Origin: Pseudomonas sp.
GTDB lineage: Bacteria > Pseudomonadota > Gammaproteobacteria > Pseudomonadales > Pseudomonadaceae
Assembly (NCBI RefSeq): GCF_002796985.1
Contig: NZ_PEKX01000012.1
Coordinates: 1 to 64,000 of the forward strand
Direction: 5' to 3'
Length of the DNA: 64,000 nt
Shown: positions 43,285 to 51,720 of the stretch, piece by piece
Layout: each line of letters begins with the position of its first letter
Position numbering within the stretch: the first letter of the stretch is position 1
Notes under the pieces: generated by a model
Databases searched by the model: none
Told to the model about the DNA's origin: nothing
Seen by the model: the letters and a program-made list of their open reading frames with translations, nothing else
Program-made: the position numbers and the translations under genes

Positions 43285-44223
43285 TCAGTGCAGCGCCACC
43301 GCCGAGTCCTCTTCGGCCGAAGCCACCACCATCGCCACTGGCCCGGCCAGCGCCAGCGCCGACTCTGGAGCCGGCTCCGGCTCTGGCTTTGCCGGTGCGG
43401 TGACCTCCAGCATCAGCGGCGCCGAGGGCCCACCTCCCGGCGGCGGGTTGACCACCACCACGGCCAGGTTGCCGGCGGCTGCCACATCCTCGGGTAGCAA
43501 CTGAAAGGCCAAGCGCATGCTGTCGGCCAGCGACGTCTCGCGCTCCACACCATTTACCTGCACCCGCGCGCCACGGCTGAAGCCCTTGCCACGCAGGGTG
43601 ACGTACAGCGACTGGGCATCGAGGACCGGCGGCTGCGCCGCGGTGATGACCGCCACGGGGTTTTCCAGCGGGTCCTTGCGCCGGGCGTCGCCGGCGGACT
43701 GGCGGGTGCGGAACAGGCTATCGAGGACCTCGGCGAACTTGTCCGTGGCCTGCTTGGACGCCATCCCGACCAGACCGGACATGGCCATCAACCCGTAGAG
43801 ATTGACGCTGGCCGAGTCACTGCCGGCGTTCACCGTCAGCAGCACCGCGCGCACGATCAGGTAGAGCATCAGCGCCAGCGCCATGCCGATGCAGGGCTTG
43901 AGCAGGTACCACCAGATCCAGCTGGCCATGAAGCGGTCGTTGCCGACGAAGTCGCCGAAAGATTTGGCGACATGGACGAAGCTACCCAGCGCGCCGGCAA
44001 CCATCACCATCACCAGCAGCCGCGCATCCGGCCCCGGGCACCAGCCGATCAGGCATTGCACGCCGGGGTCGCCCACCGCGCCGGCGGGCGGAAACTTCGG
44101 GTAGAACGGCGGCCACAGGCAGACCAGGACAACCGCGAGAACCAGGGCGAGGAACATCAGTCCCGCGCCCATCAATGTGATCTGTAAAGCATTGGCTCGT
44201 CGTCTCTTGCTGCGTGTCTCCAT
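43285..44223 (-). CDS. Inner-membrane protein with C-terminal IPT/TIG-like domain
   Basis: Protein of 312 residues of unknown function. A basic N-terminus and TM1 (ITLMGAGLMFLALVLAVVLVCLW) are followed by a short loop with two Cys (VQCLIGWCPGPD) and three more TM segments (ARLLVMVMVAGALGSFV, CIGMALALMLYLIVRAV, and a weaker one near LYGLMAMSGLVGMA). The C-terminal ~100 residues form a beta-rich domain like IPT/TIG (LYVTLRGKGFSRGARVQVNG ... AVVVVNPPPGGG) and end in an E/P/A-rich tail. Two ATGs (44226 and 44223) follow GGAGCGC. Neighbours give no hint. Confidence 0.7.
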   Translation of the reverse strand: METRSKRRRANALQITLMGAGLMFLALVLAVVLVCLWPPFYPKFPPAGAVGDPGVQCLIGWCPGPDARLLVMVMVAGALGSFVHVAKSFGDFVGNDRFMASWIWWYLLKPCIGMALALMLYLIVRAVLLTVNAGSDSASVNLYGLMAMSGLVGMASKQATDKFAEVLDSLFRTRQSAGDARRKDPLENPVAVITAAQPPVLDAQSLYVTLRGKGFSRGARVQVNGVERETSLADSMRLAFQLLPEDVAAAGNLAVVVVNPPPGGGPSAPLMLEVTAPAKPEPEPAPESALALAGPVAMVVASAEEDSAVALH

Positions 44224-44415
44224 CATGCGCTCCGGGCAGAAGGCCAGCGAGAAAAACACCCTGCCGCGAAGGGTGTTTTCCGCCTTCGCACGACGGACAG
44301 AGAAATTCACGTTAGCGCAGTGCAAAGCCGCTGCAAGAGGCGTTGGTGAATTTTTAACCGCTGTCTCGCCAGCGTTACGTAAAGCCGCCGAAACAGTGCC
44401 CGCAAAGGCCCGGCC

Positions 44416-45294
44416 TCAAGCCACTTCGGCCTCGGCCAGGGGCGTATCCAGCAGTCCGATAAAAGCCCGCAGCGCCGGCGTGTCGGTGCCCCGGCGCCAG
44501 AACAGCCAGGTCGTAGCGTCGGCATGCTGCGGCGCCAGCCGGTGGATCGCCACGTTACGGCCGCCGGCCAGGCTGTCGAACATCGCCCGCGGAATGATCG
44601 CCACGCCACCGCCCGCCGCGATGCAGGCGAGCATGCCGTGGTAGGACTCCATCTCGACGATCTTGCCCGGCACTACCCGGTGCTCGGCGAACCAGCCTTC
44701 CAGGCGCTTGCGGTAGGAGCAGGTGTCGCGGAAGGCGAACACCGTCTCCCCCGCCACATCCCGCGCATCGTGTACCGGCGCATGGTGCCTGGCGCTCATC
44801 AGCACCAGTTCCTCGCGGTACACCGGCTTGCCGTCCAGCTGCGGGTGGTTGGCCGGGCCGTCGGCGAAGGCGGCGATGAAGCGGCCGGAGAGCACCCCGT
44901 CGATCATCTCGCCCGACGGGCCGGTGGACAGGTCCAGCTGCACCTTCGGGCACTGCTGGTGGTAGCGCGCCAGCATCTCCGGAATACGCACCGCCGCCGT
45001 GCTCTCCATCGAGCCCAGGGAGAAGCCGCCGTGGGGCTCGGCGCCCACCGCCACCTGCCTGGCCTCCTCCACCAGATCGAGGATGCGTTCGACGTAGTCG
45101 AGGAAGCTGCGGCCGGTCGGCGACAGACGCAGGCGCAGTTTTTCGCGAATGAACAGCTCGGTACCCAGCTCGGCTTCCAGCTGCTTGATCCGCGTGGTCA
45201 GGTTCGAAGGCACGCGGTGTAGACGCGCCGCGGCAGCGGTGATGCTGCCCTCGTGGGCGACGGCGCGGACGATTTCCAGCTGGGTGAGGTCCAT
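44416..45294 (-). CDS. LysR-family regulator, PtrR/YneJ-like
   Basis: Regulator of 292 residues with an N-terminal HTH (MDLTQLEIVRAVAHEGSITAAAARLHRVPSNLTTRIKQLE) and an effector-binding domain with the CSYRKRLEGWF segment seen in PtrR-like proteins. It is divergent from the sad gene, exactly the arrangement of E. coli yneJ(ptrR)-sad, so it likely controls sad. Two adjacent ATGs (45297, 45294) follow GGAGAGA. The function is inferred from family and context. Confidence 0.88.
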   Translation of the reverse strand: MDLTQLEIVRAVAHEGSITAAAARLHRVPSNLTTRIKQLEAELGTELFIREKLRLRLSPTGRSFLDYVERILDLVEEARQVAVGAEPHGGFSLGSMESTAAVRIPEMLARYHQQCPKVQLDLSTGPSGEMIDGVLSGRFIAAFADGPANHPQLDGKPVYREELVLMSARHHAPVHDARDVAGETVFAFRDTCSYRKRLEGWFAEHRVVPGKIVEMESYHGMLACIAAGGGVAIIPRAMFDSLAGGRNVAIHRLAPQHADATTWLFWRRGTDTPALRAFIGLLDTPLAEAEVA

Positions 45295-45437
45295 CATTCT
45301 CTCCAAGAGAAAGAGTCTTTCTTGATTATTCATTTTACATGAATGAATCCGCATCTTAATTTCTGCCCCATCCCGGAGCCAGTGCGCCCGGACGAACGAC
45401 CGGCCTTACGCCTCACACCGAACAAGCAGGACTCAGC

Positions 45438-46823
45438 ATGAACCAGATCGCCGCCATCCCCGCTGCCATCTCCCGCAGCCCCGCCACCGGCCAGGAACTG
45501 GCCCGCTACACCTTCGAAGACGCCGCCCAGCTGGAAACCTCGCTGGCCCGTACCGATGCCGCGTTCCGCCAATGGCGCGACACCGGCATCGCCGAACGTG
45601 TTGCCGTGCTGCGCAAGATGGCCGAAGTCCTGCGTGCCAACGTCGAGCCGATGGCCCGTATGGAAGCCCAGGAAATGGGCATGCCGGTCACCCAGGCGCG
45701 TGGCGAGATCAACAAGTGCGCCAACCTCTGCGAGTGGTACGCCGATAACGGCCCGGCCATGCTCGAAGACGAGCAGACCAGCATCGAAGGCGCGTACATC
45801 TCCTACCTGCCGCTGGGCCCGGTGCTGGCCGTGATGCCGTGGAACTTCCCGACCTGGCAGGTCATGCGTGGTGCGGTGAGCATCATCCTGGGCGGCAACA
45901 CCTACGTGCTCAAGCACGCACCGAACGTCATGGGCTGCGCCTATCAATTGCAAAAAGCCTGGCGGGATGCCGGCCTGCCGGAAGGCGTGTTCGAGGTGCT
46001 GAACGTCGAGCCGCCGCTGGTTTCCAAGGCCATCGCCGATGACCGCATCGCCTCCATCGCCGTGACCGGCAGCGTCGACGCGGGCGCCGCCATTGCCTCC
46101 CAGGCCGGTGCCGCGCTGAAGAAGTGCGTGCTGGAGCTAGGCGGTTCCGACGCCTTCATCGTGCTCGCCGACGCCGACCTCGACGCCGCTGTGAAAGCCG
46201 CCGTCGCCAGCCGCTTCGGCAACTGCGGCCAGGTGTGCATCGCCGCCAAGCGCATGATCCTCGAAGAATCCATCGCCCCGGCCTTCACCGAGAAGCTGCT
46301 GGCCGCCGTCAAGGCGCTGAAGATCGGCGACCCGCTGGCGGACGACACCTTCGTCGGCCCCATGGCTCGCTTCGACCTGCGTGACGAACTGGACGGCCAG
46401 GTGCAACAGGCCATCGCCGACGGCGCCACGCTGCTGCTGGGCGGCCACAAGCTCGAAGGCGAAGGCAACTACTACGCACCGACCGTGCTGGCCGACGTGA
46501 AGCCGGGCAACACCGCGTTCAAGAAGGAAATCTTCGGCCCGGTCGCTTCGCTGATCGTCGCCCGTGACGCCGAGCATGCCCTGGAGCTGGCCAACGACAG
46601 CGAGTTCGGCCTTTCCGGCGCCATCTGGAGTGCCGACAAGGCCAAGGCCCAGCACATGGCCCGTCGCCTGGTCAGCGGTGGCGTGTTCATCAACGGCTTC
46701 TCGGCTTCCGACCCCCGTGTACCGATCGGCGGCGTGAAGAAGAGCGGCTTCGGTCGCGAGCTGTCGCACTTCGGACTGCGCGAGTTCACCAACCCGCAGA
46801 CCGTGTGGATCGACCGCAAGTAA
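45438..46823 (+). CDS. sad: Succinate-semialdehyde dehydrogenase, Sad type
   Basis: NAD(P)-dependent aldehyde dehydrogenase of 461 residues, close in length and pattern to E. coli Sad (YneI). It has the cofactor segment VMPWNFPTWQVMRGA, the Rossmann motif VTGSVDAGAAIAS, the catalytic Glu in CVLELGGSDAFIV and the nucleophilic Cys in GNCGQVCIAAKR. It would oxidise succinate semialdehyde, from GABA or putrescine breakdown, to succinate. The LysR neighbour supports the assignment. A terminator follows. Confidence 0.9.
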   Translation: MNQIAAIPAAISRSPATGQELARYTFEDAAQLETSLARTDAAFRQWRDTGIAERVAVLRKMAEVLRANVEPMARMEAQEMGMPVTQARGEINKCANLCEWYADNGPAMLEDEQTSIEGAYISYLPLGPVLAVMPWNFPTWQVMRGAVSIILGGNTYVLKHAPNVMGCAYQLQKAWRDAGLPEGVFEVLNVEPPLVSKAIADDRIASIAVTGSVDAGAAIASQAGAALKKCVLELGGSDAFIVLADADLDAAVKAAVASRFGNCGQVCIAAKRMILEESIAPAFTEKLLAAVKALKIGDPLADDTFVGPMARFDLRDELDGQVQQAIADGATLLLGGHKLEGEGNYYAPTVLADVKPGNTAFKKEIFGPVASLIVARDAEHALELANDSEFGLSGAIWSADKAKAQHMARRLVSGGVFINGFSASDPRVPIGGVKKSGFGRELSHFGLREFTNPQTVWIDRK

Positions 46824-46840
46824 GTCGATTCGCAAGATAA

Positions 46841-46872
46841 AAAAGCCCCTGCCGTTCGCGGCAGGGGCTTTT
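46841..46872 (+). terminator. Rho-independent terminator after sad
   Basis: AAAAGCCCCTGCC-GTTCGC-GGCAGGGGCTTTT, 17 bp after the stop. Confidence 0.9.
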
Positions 46873-46918
46873 GCTTTTTACGTTCCTTGTCAAATCACGA
46901 TGGTCTTCGCGCCGTGCG

Positions 46919-46986
46919 GTTCGCGAGCAAGCTCGCTCCTACAAGGAGAGACGGTGCATCCCTGTAGGAGCAAGCTTGCTCGCGAA
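46919..46986. repeat. REP pair (tail to tail)
   Basis: Two REP copies at about 46919-46942 and 46963-46986, in opposite orientation. Confidence 0.85.
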
Positions 46987-47018
46987 ACCGGCGCACGCCG
47001 CCTCTTCCACAAGTTGCG

Positions 47019-47546
47019 TCAGGGTTTGACCGTACCCTTCTTCAGCAGAAGAAGCTCCCGGGTGCTATGCCGCAGATTCTCGGCCAGGCTGCCTTGCTCG
47101 TTGAAGCAGTCTTCGACGAGCCAGCCGCCAGCCGTGCGATGCAACAGCAGGCCGAGATTGCGATCCTCCCCCGTCAGTGCATCCTTGAGCACCACCCGGG
47201 CCTTGATGCGCTCATCGTCCAGCGGGGTGAACGCCAGCGACTTCACCTTGATGTCGCCCCAGTCCTGGCAATCGCACAACGGGTCGCCACCCAGGTAACC
47301 CAGTTCACCACCGGCGGCATCCTGGTCCGCTTTCATCAGGGCGATCAGCGAAGCGTCGTAGACGTCCTCCTCCTTCAGCGTCTTGTTCGGCACGCCCGGG
47401 CCATCCGGCGAATAGCTGGCGTACAGCTGGCGCAGGAAGCGCTCCGCACTGGCGGTATCCGCCACCGGCGTCGAAGCCGCGAGCGAAGTATCGAAGAGCG
47501 TCAACAGGATCAGCGACAGGGCAAAGGCGGATCGCAGGAAGGCCAT
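47019..47546 (-). CDS. Exported DUF3828-like hypothetical protein
   Basis: Protein of 175 residues with a signal peptide (FLRSAFALSLILLTLFDTSLAAS). The mature domain, with AERFLRQLYASYSP, a CDCQDW centre and GGWLVEDCFNEQGSLAENLR, matches the DUF3828 pattern of small periplasmic NTF2-like proteins. The ATG at 47546 is preceded by GGAGAATCCC. Function unknown. Confidence 0.75.
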   Translation of the reverse strand: MAFLRSAFALSLILLTLFDTSLAASTPVADTASAERFLRQLYASYSPDGPGVPNKTLKEEDVYDASLIALMKADQDAAGGELGYLGGDPLCDCQDWGDIKVKSLAFTPLDDERIKARVVLKDALTGEDRNLGLLLHRTAGGWLVEDCFNEQGSLAENLRHSTRELLLLKKGTVKP

Positions 47547-47664
47547 GGGATTCTCCATCGGGCAGCCGGGCATCATCGCCCGACGAGGCCTCGAAATTCC
47601 GTGAAGTGGTTAAAGCTGCGGCCGATAGCCAGCCCTGCCGCCAAGGTCCCCGGCGGGCACCCGA

Positions 47665-47747
47665 GTAGGATGGGTGGAGCTTGCGATACCCATCGAGCGG
47701 GCCGGAAAGTGAATCGATGGGTATCGCTGCGCTCCACGCCATCCTAC
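47665..47747. repeat. Intergenic inverted repeat (GTAGGATGGG type)
   Basis: Facing copies: GTAGGATGGGTGGAGC...GCGATACCCATCGA, and TCGATGGGTATCGC...GCTCCACGCCATCCTAC. It is a different repeat family from the REP core. Confidence 0.75.
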
Positions 47748-47824
47748 GAAGAGCCCCCACGCGAACGTCCGGTGGGTTCGAGGGCGCATAACGCCAGCGG
47801 CGTTATGCGCCGGGGGCTGTTCGA

Positions 47825-49141
47825 TCAGGAACGAGGGCGATAACCCTGCGCCAGTAGCCAGCCCTGGAAGGCCCGGCGCCGCTCCGGCGGCAGGTCCGCC
47901 AGCACCTGGGCCTCGGGCTCTGCGCGCAGCCGTCGCAGCCAGGGCGCCAGTTCCAGGCCGTCGAGGTGCCAGATGCCCAGCGGCTGGTCGGCGCTGACCA
48001 CCACTTCCGCCTCGTCGACGAATTCGCCTTTCAGCACGGGGGCGCGCTCGATGCGCAGGCTGGCGAAGTCCGCCTGCACGTGGCTCGGTTGCTCGTCCGG
48101 CCAGGCGCGGCGCGCCAACCAGAACGGCTGATTGGCCCACTGCGTTTCGCTGGCATAGAAGTCGCGGCCGACACGGGCGAAGCGCAGGAACAGTTGCTCG
48201 ACCCGTTGCTGATGGAAGCGTTTGGCTAGCTCCGCGCGCTCCGGCGCGCGCAGCAGCGTGTTGATCACCAGCGGCGCCTGCAAAGCCGAGGACAGCGACT
48301 GGAAGATGCCGTTGCCGGACAGCGGATCAACCGCCATCGCCGCATCGCCCACGCGAATCCAGTTATCGCCGCAGGCTTCCAGGCAGAGGATCGCCGTGCT
48401 GCTGCGGGCGTGCAGGTCCAGTTCGCGCTCTGTAGCAGCACCGAAGAACTGCCGGACCAGCTGCGACTTGGCGCGGCGCTCGCGGCAGTAGTCCAGCAGT
48501 TGTTCGCGGTGCGGCAACTGACTGCTGGCGACGTCCAGGGTGAGCTGCCAGTAGCAGCGCCCATCCTCCAGCCGGGCCATCCATGCCCAGCCATCGGGCA
48601 GGCTTTCCACTGCCGTCGCCAGCGGGCCGGGTTCGGCCTGCCAGCGATTGAGCAGGCTCAGGGTCTCCGGGCCGCGCCGGGCCCTGCTGCCCTTCTGGTT
48701 CAGCGGCGCCTGCCGGCCTCGGGCCTCGACCAGAAAGGCGCCCTGCACTTCCCGGCCGCCTTCGAGCTTCACGCGCCAGCCGGGGCCTTCCTCGGCCACG
48801 GCCAGCACCTGGGCTTCGATCAGCTCGACGCCCGCTTGCTTCAGGTCCTCGCGCAACCCGGCATCGAAGCGCGGGCGGTCGATGACGCATTCGATGTTCT
48901 GCGCGCTTTCCACGCCATTCCAGTGCACGCGCCGTTGCGACGGCGGCGCGGCGCACTCCAGCGCATGCTTCAGGCCGGAATTGCGCAGGCCTTCCAGCAC
49001 ACGCTGGGACACACCTTCCACGGCGGCGAAGCGGCGCCATTCGCTGATGACGACGACGGGATGGCCCAGGCGGCGCAGGCCGAGGGCGACCGCCGCTCCG
49101 GCGGGGCCGGCGCCGAGGATCAGGATGGGGAGGTCACTCAT
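47825..49141 (-). CDS. qhpG: FAD-dependent monooxygenase QhpG
   Basis: Flavin monooxygenase of 438 residues that, in the characterised system, hydroxylates the tryptophan of crosslinked QhpC to start CTQ formation. It shows the FAD-binding ILGAGPAGAAVALGL near the N-terminus and the second FAD motif WIRVGDAAMAVDPLSGNGIF. Between them lie residues of the tryptophan-halogenase/hydroxylase type. It is third after qhpF and qhpE, but a 190-bp gap with an intergenic repeat separates it from qhpE. Assignment rests on family type and on the neighbouring qhpE and qhpF. Confidence 0.88.
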   Translation of the reverse strand: MSDLPILILGAGPAGAAVALGLRRLGHPVVVISEWRRFAAVEGVSQRVLEGLRNSGLKHALECAAPPSQRRVHWNGVESAQNIECVIDRPRFDAGLREDLKQAGVELIEAQVLAVAEEGPGWRVKLEGGREVQGAFLVEARGRQAPLNQKGSRARRGPETLSLLNRWQAEPGPLATAVESLPDGWAWMARLEDGRCYWQLTLDVASSQLPHREQLLDYCRERRAKSQLVRQFFGAATERELDLHARSSTAILCLEACGDNWIRVGDAAMAVDPLSGNGIFQSLSSALQAPLVINTLLRAPERAELAKRFHQQRVEQLFLRFARVGRDFYASETQWANQPFWLARRAWPDEQPSHVQADFASLRIERAPVLKGEFVDEAEVVVSADQPLGIWHLDGLELAPWLRRLRAEPEAQVLADLPPERRRAFQGWLLAQGYRPRS

Positions 49142-49148
49142 GCTGCGG

Positions 49149-49312
49149 AGGCCCTCACCGAGCCCTGGCTGCGCGCCCCGCTCCAGAGGGAGAGGGGACT
49201 GATTGGCGCGCTTAGGTGTTTCTGCGCAGGCCGACAGCTACAGGAGAGTTTCAAGGTGGAACACATGCACCGGACGGCCCCCTCTCCCTCCGGGAGAGGG
49301 CTGGGGTGAGGG
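49149..49312. repeat. GGGAGAGGG-type intergenic repeats between qhpE and qhpG
   Basis: Two copies of the CCCTCTCCC/GGGAGAGGG element (about 49149-49200 and 49278-49312), the second with the full GGGAGAGGGCTGGGGTGAGG arm. Confidence 0.7.
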
Positions 49313-49331
49313 GAACGGACTCGACCTCCAC

Positions 49332-50003
49332 TCACGGCCCCACCCTCCGCTCAATCCCCCGAAAAACCGCCCGCTCACGCATCACTTCGACGAGTTGCAG
49401 ATTCGACAGCTCCGGCCGCTCCGCCAGCAAAGCCGCCAGATACCCACTGAAGGCCGCACAGCCCAGGCTCGCCCCGGAGCGCCCGCCCACCTTCACCGCC
49501 GCACCGAAATCCGCCTGCGGGCTGTCCAGCCAGGACCACTCGCCCTCGCCACAACGGGCATCGCCGGTGACCCGGATGACCCCCGCGTAACTCGCCGGAA
49601 ACACCGGCTCACCCCGCGCCGGGCTGGATGCGCAGACCAGCACGCCGGCCTCGATCAGCTCCACCACGGCCTCGCGCAGGATCGGTCGATCCTGGCGCAC
49701 ACCCAGGCTCAGGTTGATCACCCGCACGCCCTGCTCGCCGAGCCAGTGCAGCGCGGCGGCGATCTGTAGCGGGCTGGTCACGCCACGTTCATCGAAGACC
49801 TGGGCGACGCACAGGCGGGCATCGGGCGCATGGGAAAGAATCGCTTCGCAGACGACGCTGCCGTGACCCAGGGCATCCACCACAGGCTCGCCGTCAGCGT
49901 GGCCTTCGTCCGTGAGGAAGAATCGCCGCGCACCGCTGACGCTCGCGGATTGAGCCTCGGCGAAACCACTGTCGACGACCCCAACCCGTAGCTCAGGCCT
50001 CAT
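49332..50003 (-). CDS. qhpE: Subtilisin-like leader peptidase QhpE
   Basis: Cytoplasmic S8-family protease of 223 residues, small for its class and without signal peptide, as expected for QhpE, which removes the 28-residue leader of QhpC. The catalytic triad is visible: Asp in VGVVDSGFA, His in DALGHGSVVCEA and Ser in GGRSGASLGCAAFSG (GxSxA/G pattern). The oxyanion region is CASSPARGEPVFPASYAGV. The ATG at 50003 overlaps the end of qhpF by 11 bp. Confidence 0.9.
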   Translation of the reverse strand: MRPELRVGVVDSGFAEAQSASVSGARRFFLTDEGHADGEPVVDALGHGSVVCEAILSHAPDARLCVAQVFDERGVTSPLQIAAALHWLGEQGVRVINLSLGVRQDRPILREAVVELIEAGVLVCASSPARGEPVFPASYAGVIRVTGDARCGEGEWSWLDSPQADFGAAVKVGGRSGASLGCAAFSGYLAALLAERPELSNLQLVEVMRERAVFRGIERRVGP

Positions 50004-51720
50004 GGTGCTGCACCGGCTGCGCCTCGCGCACACGCATCTGCCCATCCTGCAATTCCAGGTGCAGGTCGGCGGCGGCCAGGGTCGAAGTGCGGTGGCTGAT
50101 CAGCAGCCGCGTGCGCCCGGCGAACAACTGGTCGATGGCCGCGATCACCTCGCGCTCGGTGCTCTCGTCCACCTGCGAAGTGGCTTCGTCCAGCACCAGG
50201 ATCAGCGGGTCCTGCAGCAGCGCGCGGGCGATGGCGATGCGTTGCTTCTGCCCGCCGGAAAGCTGCTGGCCGCGTTCGCCCAGTGGGCTGTCGAGGCCTT
50301 CGGGCAGGCTGGCGATCAGGCTGTCCAGCTGCGCCGCGCGGGCGGCCCGGTCGATGGCCTCGCGGCTCGATTCGGGCGCGCTGTAGGCCAGGTTGTCGGC
50401 GAGGCTGCCACGGAACAGCACGATGTCCTGGCTGACCACCGCCACGCGGCGGCGCAGGGCGTGCAGGTCGAGTTCGCGCAGGTCCACGCCGTCCAACAGG
50501 ATGCGTCCCTGGTCGGGGTCGTAGAAGCGTTGCAGCAGGTCGATCAGGGTGCTCTTGCCGACGCCCGATGGACCGCTCAACGCGACCTTGAGGCCGGCGG
50601 GAATCACCGCCTGCACATCCTGCAGGACCGCCTGTGCGCGGCCCGGCCAGGCGTAGTGCAGATTCTCCAGGCGTAGTTCGCCCACCGACGGCATAGGCCT
50701 GGGCGCGGCGGGCGAAACGATGGTCGCTTCCTCGCCGCGCAGCTCCATCACCCGGCCGAGGCTGACGGTCATGCGCTGCAGCGCGACGTACAGGCCGAGC
50801 AGGCTCTGTACCGGGCCGATGGCCATGCCCAGATAGGTGGAAAAGGCGATCAGTGAACCCAACTGCCAGGTGCCCTGCACCACCCAGTAACCGCCGACCA
50901 GGAAGGCGCAGGCGCGGGACAGCGACATCAGCGTGCCGGGTACCGCCTGGGTGAAGAATTCGGTGAGTTGCAGGCGCAGCAGTTGGCCAAGGTAGCCCTG
51001 CCCCAGCCCTTCCAGGCGCCCGGATTCGCGGGATTGCTGGCCGGCGGACTGGATGAATTTCATCGCCGGCAGGGTCTCGACGAAGAACGACGAGAGGTCC
51101 GCCGAGCGCTCACGCAGGCCGCGCGCCTCACGCTCCACCTTGCGCCGCATCCAGCGCAACCAGAGCACGTCCAGCGGGATCAGTAGCGCCACCAGCAGCG
51201 AGAGCTTCCACGACAGGGTCAGCAGCAGCGCCAGCGCGCCGATCAGGCCGATCACGCTGGAGACGGCGGAGAACAGCGAGTCCACGGCGAAGCGCTGGAT
51301 CTCGGCAACGTCGCCGTCGAGCCGGGACATCAGGTCGCCAATGCGGCGGCGGCCGAAGAAGCTCGGCGAGAGGGTTTGCAGGTGGCGGTACAGCGCGTCG
51401 CGCAGGGAAAAGAGGATGCGCCCGGACAGGCGCGTGTGCAGGTAGCGGTTGAGGCCGGACAACGCCGTGCCGAGCAGGCCAACGACGATCATCGCGCCGG
51501 CCACCATCACCAGCACCGGGAAGTCCTTCGCCAGCAGGCCGTCGTCGATCAGCGTCTTGGTCAGCCAGGGCTGTGCGAGCACCAGCAGCGAGGCGCAGAA
51601 AGACAACCCGAGCAGGCCGGCGATGGCCGCCTTGTGCGGCCGCACGAAGCCGTACAGCCAGCGCAGCGAGGCCTTGAGTTGCTGCGGGTCGTCGCTCTCG
51701 ATGAGGCGGGTGAAGAACAT
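49993..51720 (-). CDS. qhpF: ABC exporter QhpF
   Basis: ABCB-type half transporter of 575 residues. The TM domain (about 1-310, six helices) is followed by the nucleotide-binding domain with Walker A GPSGVGKST, Q-loop, signature LSGGQKQR, and Walker B LILVLDEATS. In the known pathway it moves the modified gamma subunit to the periplasm. The ATG shares one base with the stop codon of the upstream sigma-54 activator gene (TGATG), so the two are translationally coupled. qhpE overlaps its 3' end. Confidence 0.9.
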   Translation of the reverse strand: MFFTRLIESDDPQQLKASLRWLYGFVRPHKAAIAGLLGLSFCASLLVLAQPWLTKTLIDDGLLAKDFPVLVMVAGAMIVVGLLGTALSGLNRYLHTRLSGRILFSLRDALYRHLQTLSPSFFGRRRIGDLMSRLDGDVAEIQRFAVDSLFSAVSSVIGLIGALALLLTLSWKLSLLVALLIPLDVLWLRWMRRKVEREARGLRERSADLSSFFVETLPAMKFIQSAGQQSRESGRLEGLGQGYLGQLLRLQLTEFFTQAVPGTLMSLSRACAFLVGGYWVVQGTWQLGSLIAFSTYLGMAIGPVQSLLGLYVALQRMTVSLGRVMELRGEEATIVSPAAPRPMPSVGELRLENLHYAWPGRAQAVLQDVQAVIPAGLKVALSGPSGVGKSTLIDLLQRFYDPDQGRILLDGVDLRELDLHALRRRVAVVSQDIVLFRGSLADNLAYSAPESSREAIDRAARAAQLDSLIASLPEGLDSPLGERGQQLSGGQKQRIAIARALLQDPLILVLDEATSQVDESTEREVIAAIDQLFAGRTRLLISHRTSTLAAADLHLELQDGQMRVREAQPVQHHEA

